Positions 1 through 7,932 are shown, counted from the first letter of the stretch. The stretch: DNA of 64,000 nt from Streptomyces sp. DG1A-41 (GCF_037055355.1 NZ_CP146350.1:2317001-2381000), one strand, 5' to 3'. A program made the numbers and translations. The notes: generated from the letters alone by a model not told the origin.

Positions 1-991
1 CCGGCATCATCCCGACCGGGTCGTAGCGCACGGGTGCGCCGGGGTAGGGCGCGTGGATGACCTGGCCGTTGCCCATGTACATCCCGACATGGCTGGCGTC
101 GGACCGGTAGACGACCAGGTCACCGGGGCGCGCCTCGGACAGCGGGACCTGCCGGCCGGCGTACCGCTGGGCCTGCGAGGTGCGCGGCAGGGAGACTCCG
201 GCCTGCGCGTACGCCCACTGCATCAGGCCCGAGCAGTCGAAGCCGGAGGGGCCGTTGGCGCCCCAGATGTAGGGCTTGCCGAGCGCGCTGCGGGCGGCGG
301 CGACGGCGGCGGCTCCGCGTCCCGAGGCGGCGGTGGCGCTGCCGAGGTCGAGGATGCCGTCGCGGCCGGAGCGGGAGGCCCGGTCGTAGGCGTCGCGCTC
401 GGTGTCCGGAAGGGAGTTGAGCAGCCGCCGGGCTGTCGCGAGCTTCCGCTCGACGGCCTTCTTGTGGGCGGCGACGGCCTTGCGGCTCTCCTCCAGTTCG
501 CGGAGCTTGCCCGCGGCCTCCTCGCGGTCCTGGGCGAGTTCGCGCATGGCCTCCTGAAGCTCCTTCAGCTCACCGGCCTGGTGGCCCGTGATGCGGTCCA
601 GCCGGGAGGCCTTGTCGAGGTAGTCGTCCGGGTCGTCGGAGAACAGCAGGGCGAGGGACGGATCGATGCCGCCCGACCGGTACTGGGCGCCGGCGAGCGA
701 ACCGAGCGACTCCCGCATGGAGTTGATGCGCTGCTGCTGCCGGGCGACCCGCTCCCGGGCGATGCCGACCTCGTCACGCAGCTCGTCGGCGCGCTCGTCG
801 GCCTCGTTGTAGGCCTCGGTCGCCTTCTCGGCCTGCGCGTAGAGGCGGTACACCTTGGCCCGGGTGTCGTCGTACGGTGCGGCCACGGCCGGTACCGCGC
901 CCAGGGCGGCGGCCGTGACGGAAAGGAAGCTGACCGCGACACTGGCGCCCCGGTCGAACCCGGACGGTGCAAGGCGGCGATGGGACCCCAC
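1..991 (-). CDS. NlpC/P60 peptidoglycan hydrolase, C-terminus cut off by window edge
   Basis: Secreted cell-wall endopeptidase of the NlpC/P60 (C40) family, which cleaves stem peptides of peptidoglycan. The frame opens at a GTG (989-991) with AAGGAG about 11 nt upstream and runs off the window at base 1, so about 330 residues are visible. A Sec signal peptide covers roughly residues 1-39, followed by a long charged coiled coil (about 45-200) and the catalytic domain, with the nucleophile in a DCSG motif (Cys253) and HVGMY and IHAP motifs for the catalytic histidine region. It is paralogous to the next gene and shares its SIDPS/GGIDPS-DDYLDKAS linker segment. Regulation is not visible. The family call is firm. 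Confidence 0.9.
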   Translation of the reverse strand, partial: MGSHRRLAPSGFDRGASVAVSFLSVTAAALGAVPAVAAPYDDTRAKVYRLYAQAEKATEAYNEADERADELRDEVGIARERVARQQQRINSMRESLGSLAGAQYRSGGIDPSLALLFSDDPDDYLDKASRLDRITGHQAGELKELQEAMRELAQDREEAAGKLRELEESRKAVAAHKKAVERKLATARRLLNSLPDTERDAYDRASRSGRDGILDLGSATAASGRGAAAVAAARSALGKPYIWGANGPSGFDCSGLMQWAYAQAGVSLPRTSQAQRYAGRQVPLSEARPGDLVVYRSDASHVGMYMGNGQVIHAPYPGAPVRYDPVGMMP

Positions 992-1090
992 GGGAAGCCG
1001 CTCTCCTTCCGCTGGCGGACTAGGAAACGCGGCAGACAGTAGCCCCGCGACAGGGAGCCGCCAACGACCATCCGTGTGTATGCGGCACGA

Positions 1091-1124
1091 CGCCCCGCCA
1101 CTGACGCAGGTCACTGGCGGGGCG
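1091..1124 (-). terminator. GC-rich stem-loop after the second NlpC/P60 gene
   Basis: Ten-base perfect inverted repeat (CGCCCCGCCA / TGGCGGGGCG) around a 14-nt loop, about 100 nt downstream of the NlpC/P60 stop at 1222 and about 100 nt upstream of the next start. There is no U-tract, as is common for Streptomyces terminators. It would separate the two paralogues into different transcripts. Confidence 0.55.
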
Positions 1125-1221
1125 TGGGCTCAGTCGAGGCTGTCGCGATTCGCCCGAACGGCGGACACGGTGTCCTGATCTTGAAGACGCCGGGGGCTGT
1201 TGGGGGTCGCGGTGCGGAACG

Positions 1222-2262
1222 TCAGACGCGGACGCCGAACATGAACGGGCCGCCGATGGTGTCCATCGACTCGTAGCGGACGACCGTGCCGGTGCGCGGG
1301 GCGTGGATGATCTGCCCGTTGCCGGCGTAGAGGCCGACGTGGTGCAGGTCGTTGAAGAAGAAGACCAGGTCGCCGACCTTGAGCTGGCTGACCGAGTAGA
1401 TCTTGGTGCCGATCTGGGACTGCGCCTCCGAGGTACGCGGGATCTGCACGCCGGCCGCGGCGTAGGCCCGGGAGGTGAGGCCGGAGCAGTCGTAGGAGCT
1501 CATGCCGGTGGCGCCGTAGACGTAGGGCTTGCCGAGCTGGCTCTGGGCGAAGGCGAAGGCCGCGGCGGCCCGGCCCGAGCTGGGCGGGACGTCGGCGGTG
1601 AGGGCGTCGCGCTCGCTGGCCCGGCTGGCGCGGCTCTGCTCGGCGGCGAGTGCCGCCTTCTCGGCGGCGGTGAGGCTGTTGAGCAGCTTCTGCGCGGAGG
1701 CGAGCTTGCCCTGGACTTCCTTCTTCTTCTTGCCGAGTTCGGCGCGGGTGGAGGCGAGGTCCTTGAGCTTCTCGGAGGCCTCGGCGCGCTCCTGGGCGAG
1801 TTCGCGCTGCTTCTCCTGGACCTTCTTCAGCGCCTCGACCTGCTGGCTGCTCAACTGGTCGAGCGTGGAGGCCTTGTCGAGGTAGTCGTCCGGGTTCGCG
1901 GAGAGGAAGAGCTGGACGGAGGGGTCGATGGAGCCGGTCCGGTACTGCGACGCGGCCGCGAGACCCAGGCTGTCGCGCAGCTCGTTGAGCTCCTCCTGGC
2001 CGCGGGCGACGTTGTCCTGGATGGTGGAGATCTCCTTCTGGAGCTTCTCCTGCTTCTCCTTGGCCCCGTTGTACTTCTCGGTGGCCTGCTCCGCCTCTTC
2101 GTAGAGCTTGTCGACCTTGGCCTTGACCTCGTCCTTGCTCGGCTTCTCGCTGGGGGCGGCGTTGGCGGCCTGCGAGCTGAAGGCGACGGCAGCGGCAGCG
2201 GCGGTGGTCAACACGGTCACACGTGCGCGGCTCGGCTGCTTGGGACGACGGTGGGACGCCAC
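1222..2262 (-). CDS. NlpC/P60 family secreted endopeptidase
   Basis: A 346-residue secreted peptidoglycan hydrolase. Residues 1-36 form a signal peptide ending near AANAAP. Residues about 40-200 form a charged coiled coil, as in RipA-type and other actinobacterial hydrolases. The C-terminal C40 domain (about 225-346) has DCSG with nucleophile Cys259, HHVGLY and IHAP. The GTG start is preceded by GAAGGAG at good spacing. A sigma-70-like promoter and a structured 5' leader lie just upstream. The gene is close in sequence and architecture to the paralogue on its 3' side but has its own terminator. The exact cleavage specificity cannot be read from sequence. Confidence 0.92.
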   Translation of the reverse strand: MASHRRPKQPSRARVTVLTTAAAAAVAFSSQAANAAPSEKPSKDEVKAKVDKLYEEAEQATEKYNGAKEKQEKLQKEISTIQDNVARGQEELNELRDSLGLAAASQYRTGSIDPSVQLFLSANPDDYLDKASTLDQLSSQQVEALKKVQEKQRELAQERAEASEKLKDLASTRAELGKKKKEVQGKLASAQKLLNSLTAAEKAALAAEQSRASRASERDALTADVPPSSGRAAAAFAFAQSQLGKPYVYGATGMSSYDCSGLTSRAYAAAGVQIPRTSEAQSQIGTKIYSVSQLKVGDLVFFFNDLHHVGLYAGNGQIIHAPRTGTVVRYESMDTIGGPFMFGVRV

Positions 2263-2281
2263 GGGTGAGAAGCTCCTTCTC

Positions 2282-2335
2282 GGCCCCTCCGCCGTCGCTC
2301 CCAGTGAGCGATCACCCGAGCGGAGGTTCGGGGCC
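2282..2335 (-). promoter_or_regulatory. Hairpin-forming 5' leader of the NlpC/P60 gene
   Basis: The predicted leader is almost entirely one imperfect hairpin. The outer arms GGCCCCTCCGC and GCGGAGG-ttc-GGGGCC pair with one three-base bulge, and an inner stem TCGCTC/GAGCGA sits at 2295-2311. It ends a few bases before the Shine-Dalgarno sequence. It does not match the ydaO (c-di-AMP) consensus that I know from Streptomyces cell-wall hydrolase genes, so its ligand, if any, is unknown. Confidence 0.45.
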
Positions 2336-2337
2336 TG

Positions 2338-2367
2338 ACCCTAGTGACCTTCCTGTGATCAGTTCAA
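2338..2367 (-). promoter_or_regulatory. Vegetative-type promoter for the NlpC/P60 gene
   Basis: On the minus strand TTGAAC (2362-2367) is followed after exactly 18 nt by TAGGGT (2338-2343), a good match to HrdB-type promoters. Transcription would start near 2331 and give a leader of about 70 nt that contains the hairpin. Confidence 0.6.
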
Positions 2368-2510
2368 ATCCTCAGATGAAAAATCGCGTCACGGTAGGCC
2401 AACTTTTCCCCTCGACTCACAGGCAGTAAGGCACACTTGACGCAACGTGGCACATATGTCCCATCAATTCGGGCATCGCGCCCGGACGTTACGCATCGCC
2501 CGTACGGTCC

Positions 2511-3860
2511 CTAAGCTCGCGAAAGGCGCTTCAGCAGCATCGCCGAGGCCACGGGCCGGGCGCCCGCGCGGGCCACACCGTCGGCGACCTCGCGGTCGGT
2601 GGAGGCCACGATGACCGGCCGGCCGGGCGGTTCGGCGCGCACCAGCTGGCGGATCAGCTCGTCGGCGGTGACGCCCGGCTTCGAGAACAGCACCCGTACC
2701 CCGCGCGGAGGCGCGAGCAGTACCGGCGCGGCCAGTTCGGCCCCGTCGAAGACGCACGTCACCTCGGCGCCGCTCTGCGCCGCCAGCTGCGAGAGCTGCC
2801 CCAGCAGCCTCAGGCGCTGCTTCTCCAGCGGCATCTGCGGATAGCCGGTCTTGGTGACGTTGTAGCCGTCGACGACCAGGTGGGCCTGCGGCAGCGCCAG
2901 CAGCTGGTCCAGGACCTGCGGGTCGTTCTCGGACAGGGCGCGGGCGGCGATGTCCTTGGGGCTCATCCGGCCCGGCTCGACGGCGTCCACGGTCTCGGCG
3001 GGCCGCACCGACACCGGCGGCAGGGCCAGCTCGCGCCGAAGCCCCTGCGTGGCGTCCAGCAGGGTGTCCAGCAGCAGCCGCACCCGCATGTCCTCGACGC
3101 TGCGGCCCTCGCGCGCCGCCCGGCGCGCCGCCTCCAGGGCGGCCTCGGTCTCGCCCAGCCGGGCCTTGAGCCGCCGGGTCTCGCTCTCGGCGGCGGACAC
3201 CTGGGCCTGCCCCTCGGCGCGGACGGCCTCGATCTCACCGTGCGCCTTGCGCAGGGCGGCCTCGCCGCGCTTGACGTCGCTGAGGGCGGCGCGGAGCTTG
3301 CGGTGCAACGACTCGGCTTCCTTCTTGGCCGATTCCAGCTCCGTGCGCAGCCGCTCCGTCTCGGCCCTGGTGTGATCACGGGCCCGGGCCAGCTCGGCGC
3401 GCAGCCGCTCCAGCTCGGCGCGGTTCTCCTCGTCGGCCCGCTCGGCGTCGGCCCGCTGGGCCTCCTCGCCGGCGGCGGTCACGAGCTTCACCCAGCCGGG
3501 CGGCCGCAGTACGTAGGCCGCGGCCGCCACGTCGAGCGGGTCCGCGGCCGGGGGCGGGGAGCCTGAGTCGAGGGCGCCGGTCAGTTCCGACTGGGCCTCT
3601 CTGAGCTTCTCCCCGATGCGCTGGCGGAACAGCGGGTCGGTCTCCAGCGCCGCGGCCATGGCGTTGCCGGCGAACTTGGCCCGGCGATTCGGGGCGAACC
3701 GGGCGTACTGCCTGAGCTGCGCCGGCAGCTCGCCGACCGTCAGCGAACCGAAGCCGTCGGAGACGATCTGGACGACCCTGCGGCGCACGCCGTCGGGCAG
3801 CGGACGGTCGAGCACCTCGGCGGCGCCGTCGCCCGGCCCCCCGCCCGTGGTCTCCGCCAT
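2511..3860 (-). CDS. NYN-domain (YacP/Rae1-like) RNA-associated protein with coiled coil
   Basis: A 449-residue protein. The N-terminal part (1-135) is helical with no recognised domain. Residues about 140-265 form a long Glu/Arg-rich coiled coil. The C-terminal part (about 320-449) is a NYN/PIN-like nuclease domain of the YacP/Rae1 type, with the VVDGYNVTK start motif, VFDG and ASTDREV acidic motifs. Bacillus Rae1 is a ribosome-associated mRNA endonuclease. By analogy this protein probably handles RNA, but the fused coiled coil is specific to actinobacteria and the target is unknown. It lies 36 nt downstream of the small zinc-ribbon gene, so the two may be co-transcribed. Confidence 0.85.
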   Translation of the reverse strand: MAETTGGGPGDGAAEVLDRPLPDGVRRRVVQIVSDGFGSLTVGELPAQLRQYARFAPNRRAKFAGNAMAAALETDPLFRQRIGEKLREAQSELTGALDSGSPPPAADPLDVAAAAYVLRPPGWVKLVTAAGEEAQRADAERADEENRAELERLRAELARARDHTRAETERLRTELESAKKEAESLHRKLRAALSDVKRGEAALRKAHGEIEAVRAEGQAQVSAAESETRRLKARLGETEAALEAARRAAREGRSVEDMRVRLLLDTLLDATQGLRRELALPPVSVRPAETVDAVEPGRMSPKDIAARALSENDPQVLDQLLALPQAHLVVDGYNVTKTGYPQMPLEKQRLRLLGQLSQLAAQSGAEVTCVFDGAELAAPVLLAPPRGVRVLFSKPGVTADELIRQLVRAEPPGRPVIVASTDREVADGVARAGARPVASAMLLKRLSRA

Positions 3861-3896
3861 CCGTCACACCCCAATGCTGTGCGGGTCCCGCTCCCC

Positions 3897-4136
3897 TCAG
3901 GAGCCGGCACCCGGCCTGTCCACGAGTTCCACCTGGTCCACCGCGTTGCACCACCGGCAGCGCACCGACTCGATGGTCTCACTGAGCACCTCGCGCTCCT
4001 CGACCTTCGGCTCTCCGGCCAGGTCGAGGTGGACGTACTCGACGACCTTCGACGAGCGGGTCACGTCGAACCTCGTGAGGTTGCCGCAGAGGGAGCAGCG
4101 CCACCGCGTCGAGGCGGTCGGCAGGGGAACCGTCAT
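3897..4136 (-). CDS. Small zinc-ribbon-like protein
   Basis: A 79-residue soluble protein of unknown function. Two CxxC pairs, CSLC near residue 14 and CRWC near residue 60, could bind one zinc ion in a ribbon, separated by an acidic linker. It starts at an ATG preceded by GGAAAGAGAA and lies just upstream of the NYN gene in the same direction. The spacing of the cysteine pairs resembles FmdB and other Streptomyces small ribbon proteins, but I do not recognise a named family. It is divergent from the rhomboid gene. Confidence 0.7.
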   Translation of the reverse strand: MTVPLPTASTRWRCSLCGNLTRFDVTRSSKVVEYVHLDLAGEPKVEEREVLSETIESVRCRWCNAVDQVELVDRPGAGS

Positions 4137-4295
4137 CGTGGCCTGTTCTCTTTCCTTCTAGTGTCCGTGACGCCACCGGCATCCCCGGTGCGTGTGGCTC
4201 GTAACCCTACGGCCTGGCGAGTCCTCGCCGCCCGCGCGCCCACGGCGGCGAGGCGGTCTGTGCGGTTGCGTCCGGTTACGTCATGCTCTGTGTTC

Positions 4296-5048
4296 ATGAT
4301 CAGCAAGTGGAGTGCGCCGATCGTCCGGGCCGGCAGATCGGTCCGGGGGTCGTCGGCGCCGGTGACGTACTCACTGATCGCTCTGTGCTGCGCGGTCTTC
4401 CTCGCCGGCCCCGCCTCGGGCCTCAGTCCGGCCTACGGCACGGGCGACGACCTGCTCGCCGCGCAACGGGCCTATTTCCGGCGCTGGGGCGTGATCCCCG
4501 CAGAACTTTTCGAGGGGTCCGCCGGATCGGCCCTCACCCCCGCGACGGCCCTCTTCGTCCACGGCAGCTGGGTGCACCTGCTCGGCAACATGCTCTTCCT
4601 CTACGTCTTCGGGGCGATGACCGAGGAGCGGATGGGCCGGGTGCAGTTCACCCTGTTCTACGTCGGCTGCGGCTATCTGGCCCTGCTGGGCTACGCCGCA
4701 GCCAACGCGGACTCCGAGCAGTCCCTGGTCGGTGCCTCGGGGGCGATCTCGGCGGTCCTCGGTGCGTTCCTGTATCTGTTCCCCCGGGCCAGGGTGACCA
4801 GTCTCCTGCCGTTCCTCTTCTTCCTGCCGGTGCGCTTCCCGGCCTGGGTCGTGCTGCCGTTCTGGGCGGCGCTCCAGTGGCTGGCGGCGGGGCGGGCCTC
4901 GGACGGGCCGGGCGTGGCCTACCTCGCCCACCTGATCGGATTCGGGCTCGGCTTCGGCTATGCGTCGGTCCGCTACGGCCGTCCCACCAGCCCTACTAGA
5001 GTGAAGGCCGCCCCTGCTCCGGCCCCCGAGGGAGAGAACCAGCCGTGA
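4296..5048 (+). CDS. Rhomboid-family intramembrane serine protease
   Basis: A polytopic membrane protease of about 250 residues that would cut substrates inside the bilayer. Diagnostic motifs are HGSWVHLLGNM in the second helix region, the catalytic GASGA (Ser148), and the catalytic His212 in AHLIGFGLGF. Six hydrophobic segments are visible. The frame is open much further upstream, but coding composition begins near ATG 4296 (GTG 4290 is an alternative). Neither has a clear Shine-Dalgarno sequence, so leaderless translation is possible. Its stop overlaps the RAM-domain gene by four bases (GTGA), so the two are translationally coupled. The substrate is unknown. Confidence 0.88.
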   Translation: MISKWSAPIVRAGRSVRGSSAPVTYSLIALCCAVFLAGPASGLSPAYGTGDDLLAAQRAYFRRWGVIPAELFEGSAGSALTPATALFVHGSWVHLLGNMLFLYVFGAMTEERMGRVQFTLFYVGCGYLALLGYAAANADSEQSLVGASGAISAVLGAFLYLFPRARVTSLLPFLFFLPVRFPAWVVLPFWAALQWLAAGRASDGPGVAYLAHLIGFGLGFGYASVRYGRPTSPTRVKAAPAPAPEGENQP

Positions 5049-5326
5049 TCACCGCGATCGTCCTCATCAAGACCAGCGTGGACCGGATCCCCGAGATCGC
5101 GGAGTCGATCGCCGCGCTGGACAACGTCAGCGAGGTCTTCTCCGTCACCGGCACCTACGACCTCATCGCGATGGTCCGGGTGAAGGAGCACGAGGACCTG
5201 GCGGAGGTCATCCCCGGCCGGATCAGCAAGATCCCCGGCGTGGAGGGGACCGACACGCACGTGGCGTTCCGTACCTACTCGCAGCACGACCTGGAGGCGG
5301 CGTTCTCGATCGGGCTGGACAACTGA
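5045..5326 (+). CDS. Stand-alone RAM (Lrp/AsnC effector) domain protein
   Basis: A 93-residue protein that consists only of the regulator-of-amino-acid-metabolism fold (AIVLIKTSVDRIPEIA... VTGTYDLIAMV...). In Lrp/AsnC regulators this alpha-beta domain binds amino acids and drives oligomerisation. There is no helix-turn-helix here, so it cannot bind DNA by itself. It may act as an amino-acid sensor or a hetero-oligomer partner of full-length Lrp proteins. It starts at a GTG overlapping the rhomboid stop, with GGGAGAG upstream. The coupling to a membrane protease is unexplained. Confidence 0.88.
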   Translation: MITAIVLIKTSVDRIPEIAESIAALDNVSEVFSVTGTYDLIAMVRVKEHEDLAEVIPGRISKIPGVEGTDTHVAFRTYSQHDLEAAFSIGLDN

Positions 5327-5355
5327 GGAACCGCCCCTGATCACGGACCCGGGAC

Positions 5356-5388
5356 CCCGGATGAAGAGTTCTTCATCCGGGATTCATC
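5356..5388 (+). promoter_or_regulatory. 12-bp inverted repeat plus TTCATC direct repeats
   Basis: A perfect 12-base inverted repeat (CCCGGATGAAGA / TCTTCATCCGGG, spacer GT) at 5356-5381 lies 30 nt after the RAM stop. TTCATC occurs at 5372-5377 and again at 5383-5388 (11-bp period). It could end the upstream transcript and also serve as a response-regulator operator for the two-component system that follows, because TTCATC is repeated with the same period upstream of the SLC13 gene. Confidence 0.45.
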
Positions 5389-5422
5389 ATCGGCTCCGGG
5401 TTCCGGCCGCAGGATCGGGCAC

Positions 5423-5737
5423 ATGGCTTTCTCCCGTCGTATGGCGGCCCTGTCCGCGGTCGTGGTGATCCCGCTGGGCATCGCCGCGACCAGCTACGCC
5501 CTCTCGGACAGTCCCGAGTCGCCCAAGGTCCCGTCCCAGCAGGTGGAGCTGGACAACAGCTCGCCCACGCCCACCTCCACGCTCACACCCCCCGCGAAGC
5601 CCACGCCGGGCGACAAGGCCGTCTCGCGGCCTCCGGTGACCGACAGCTCAGCGAGTGACGATGACGACGACGACCGCAGCCGGGGCACCGGAGACGACGG
5701 ACCGGGCGACGACGACGGCGCCGGCTCTGACAACTGA
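5423..5737 (+). CDS. Small secreted Pro/Thr/Asp-rich protein
   Basis: A 104-residue protein with a Sec signal peptide (about 1-27, RRMAALSAVVVIPLGIAA), a Pro/Thr/Ser-rich stretch and an Asp/Gly-rich C-terminus containing a run of six aspartates. The composition suggests an extracytoplasmic unstructured tether or calcium-binding tail. Its last 83 bases overlap the start of the histidine kinase gene in another frame, which implies co-expression with the kinase and perhaps a role as its accessory or ligand protein. No family is recognised. Confidence 0.65.
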   Translation: MAFSRRMAALSAVVVIPLGIAATSYALSDSPESPKVPSQQVELDNSSPTPTSTLTPPAKPTPGDKAVSRPPVTDSSASDDDDDDRSRGTGDDGPGDDDGAGSDN

Positions 5738-7178
5738 CGCCGGCCGCCGGCGCGTCTCCGCCCGGGTCCGCATCCTGCTCTGGCTGCTGCTCGTGATGGC
5801 GGTCGCGCTCGCCTCCGTCGCCATGACCACCCGCTCGTTCCTGCTGCGGGACGTCGACAACCGGATCAACCGCCTGCTCACCCAGGAGACCGGCGAGTTC
5901 GCCAACTTCGAGGAGCAGGGCGGGGATCCGCGGACAGGCCGGCCGTTCACCGACGCGGACCGGCTGTTGACGGTGTTCCTGGAACGGCAGAACCCCGACG
6001 CGGACGAGGAGCTGATCGGCCTGGTGACCAGGACCGACGGCAGACTCCGGCCGCTCCGTCAGCAGCACGACGTGCCCGGCGCCCTGCCCCTGGACCGGGA
6101 CGTCGACGCCCTGCGCCGCATCTACGATTCGCCCGCGCCCTCCGGTGTGCTGCACCGGCCGGAGGGCGAGATCCGCTGGGCCAAGGTCACCGTGGCCCAG
6201 CAGGGCCGGGAGCCGGACGCCGCGTTCGTCGTCGCCTTCCATCCGGAGCGCGAGCAGGCCCGCGTGAACAACATGTTCCGCACGCTGCTCGTCATCTCCG
6301 GGGTCGCCCTGCTGCTGACCGTCGGCATAGCCTGGGCGGTCGCCGGGCGGATCCTCAGACCCGTGCGCGTGGTGCGCACGGCGGCCGCACAGCTCACCGA
6401 GCAGGACCTCACCCAACGGATCCCGGTACACGGCAACGACGACATAGCGGCTCTCGCCGAGACGTTCAACGGCATGCTCGACCGGCTGGAGCGGGCCTTC
6501 GCCGCCCAGCGCGAGTTCGTCGACGACGCGGGCCACGAGTTGCGCACGCCCATCACCATCGTGCGCGGCCATCTGGAACTGATGGGCGACGACCCGGCCG
6601 AACGCGAGGAGACCATCCGGCTGGTGACCGACGAGCTGGACCGGATGAGCCGCATCGTCGAGGACCTGCTGCTGCTCGCCAAAACCGAACGCCCCGACTT
6701 CGTCTCCCCCGAGCCGGTCCAGGTCGCCGAACTCACCGCCGACGTCTACGTCAAGGCCCGCACGCTCGGCGAACGCGACTGGCAGCTCGCCGAGGTCGCC
6801 GACCTGGAGGCCGAGCTGGATCCGCAGCGGATCACCCAGGCCATGGTGCAGCTCGCGCAGAACGCCGTACAGCACACCACGCCCGGCCAGACCATCCGCA
6901 TCGGCTCCCGCACCGACGGCCCGCACCTGGAGCTGTACGTCGCCGACTCCGGACCCGGTGTGCAGCCCCAGGACACCGAGGTGATCTTCGAACGCTTCCG
7001 GCGCGGCACGGCCCGCCGCGGCGCCCGGGGCTCCGGCGCCGGACTCGGGCTGTCCATCGTCAAGGCGATCGCCGAGGGGCACCGGGGCCGGGTACGGCTC
7101 CACGACACACCAGGTGGCGGCGCCACCTTCGCCCTCGTTCTGCACGCACCCCGGGCACCGGAAGGGAACCCCACGTGA
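5655..7178 (+). CDS. Two-component sensor histidine kinase (HAMP-HisKA-HATPase)
   Basis: An inner-membrane sensor kinase of about 507 residues. TM1 is at about residues 38-60, followed by an extracytoplasmic sensor region of about 145 residues, TM2, HAMP, and a HisKA domain with phospho-acceptor His294 in GHELRTP. The HATPase region has NAVQHTTPG, DSGPGV and GAGLGLSIV boxes. It would phosphorylate the regulator encoded immediately downstream (4-nt overlap). The start is GTG 5655 or ATG 5661, inside the preceding gene. No later in-frame start precedes TM1, so the overlap is likely genuine. The signal is unknown. Confidence 0.93.
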   Translation: MTMTTTTAAGAPETTDRATTTAPALTTDAGRRRVSARVRILLWLLLVMAVALASVAMTTRSFLLRDVDNRINRLLTQETGEFANFEEQGGDPRTGRPFTDADRLLTVFLERQNPDADEELIGLVTRTDGRLRPLRQQHDVPGALPLDRDVDALRRIYDSPAPSGVLHRPEGEIRWAKVTVAQQGREPDAAFVVAFHPEREQARVNNMFRTLLVISGVALLLTVGIAWAVAGRILRPVRVVRTAAAQLTEQDLTQRIPVHGNDDIAALAETFNGMLDRLERAFAAQREFVDDAGHELRTPITIVRGHLELMGDDPAEREETIRLVTDELDRMSRIVEDLLLLAKTERPDFVSPEPVQVAELTADVYVKARTLGERDWQLAEVADLEAELDPQRITQAMVQLAQNAVQHTTPGQTIRIGSRTDGPHLELYVADSGPGVQPQDTEVIFERFRRGTARRGARGSGAGLGLSIVKAIAEGHRGRVRLHDTPGGGATFALVLHAPRAPEGNPT

Positions 7179-7840
7179 ACCGCATCCTCATCGTCGAGGA
7201 CGAGGAGCGCATCGCCTCCTTCGTGGAGAAGGGCCTGCGCTCCAACGGCTTCACCACGACCGTCGTCACCGACGGCGACGCGGGCTACGAGTACGCCCTG
7301 ACCGGCGGCTTCGACCTCGTCGTCCTGGACATCGGACTGCCCGGCCGGGACGGCTTCACGATCCTGCGCGAGCTGCGCGAGGCGCGGGTGACGGTGCCGG
7401 TGATCGTGCTGACCGCGCGGGACTCGGTGCGGGACACGGTGGCCGGGCTGGAAGGCGGCGCCGACGACTGGATGACCAAGCCGTTCCGCTTCGAGGAGTT
7501 GCTGGCCCGGGTGCGGCTGAGGCTGCGGACGGCCGCGCGGGCGCCGGAGGTGACGGTGCTCAAATGCGGCTCCCTGAGCCTGGACCTGCGCACACGCCGG
7601 GCCCGCTCCGGGGAGCGGACCGTCGACCTGACGGCCCGTGAGTTCGTGCTGCTGGAACTGTTCCTGCGGCATCCCGGGCAGGTGCTGTCCCGGGAGCAGA
7701 TCCTGTCCCATGTGTGGGGGTACGACTTCGACCCGGGATCCAACATCGTGGACGTGTACGTGCGGACGCTGCGCAAGAAGCTGGGGGCGGAGCGGGTGGA
7801 GACGGTACGCGGGATGGGATACCGGCTGCCCACCGGCTGA
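7175..7840 (+). CDS. OmpR/PhoB-family response regulator
   Basis: A 221-residue DNA-binding regulator. The receiver (1-118) has the acidic pocket EDEE, phospho-acceptor Asp52 in VVLDIGLPG, the switch Thr in LTAR and Lys in TKPF. The C-terminal winged helix (about 128-221) ends in the VRTLRKKLG and VRGMGYRL motifs typical of the family. GTG start overlapping the kinase stop. Family members usually bind direct repeats with an 11-bp period, and such repeats (TTCATC) occur both upstream of this operon and just downstream, before the SLC13 gene. That makes the SLC13 gene its most likely target. Confidence 0.95.
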   Translation: MNRILIVEDEERIASFVEKGLRSNGFTTTVVTDGDAGYEYALTGGFDLVVLDIGLPGRDGFTILRELREARVTVPVIVLTARDSVRDTVAGLEGGADDWMTKPFRFEELLARVRLRLRTAARAPEVTVLKCGSLSLDLRTRRARSGERTVDLTAREFVLLELFLRHPGQVLSREQILSHVWGYDFDPGSNIVDVYVRTLRKKLGAERVETVRGMGYRLPTG

Positions 7841-7848
7841 GGGCCCGG

Positions 7849-7872
7849 TGAAGGCCCGAGTGAAGGCCCGGG
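7849..7872 (+). repeat. 12-bp tandem repeat after the response regulator
   Basis: TGAAGGCCCGAG and TGAAGGCCCGGG follow each other directly, and a third partial copy (TGAAC) begins at 7873. It lies in the gap between the regulator stop and the TTCATC repeats. It has no obvious role. Confidence 0.5.
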
Positions 7873-7882
7873 TGAACTTCCT

Positions 7883-7910
7883 TTCATCTTCGGCTCATCG
7901 ACGACTCACC
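7883..7910 (+). promoter_or_regulatory. Three 11-bp-spaced TTCATC-type half-sites upstream of SLC13 gene
   Basis: TTCATC (7883), CTCATC (7894) and CTCACC (7905) are spaced exactly 11 bp apart, the spacing expected for head-to-tail binding of an OmpR-family dimer. They end 22 bp before the GTG of the permease gene, so bound regulator would overlap or abut the promoter. Confidence 0.5.
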
Positions 7911-7932
7911 CCCCGGGCGAATCCTCGATGAC

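Noticed and set aside
2263..2510. Possible ydaO (c-di-AMP) riboswitch upstream of the NlpC/P60 gene
   Set aside because: GGGTGATCGC and CCCCGAACCT look vaguely like ydaO blocks, but they are in the wrong order and the predicted leader is only about 70 nt, too short for that aptamer.
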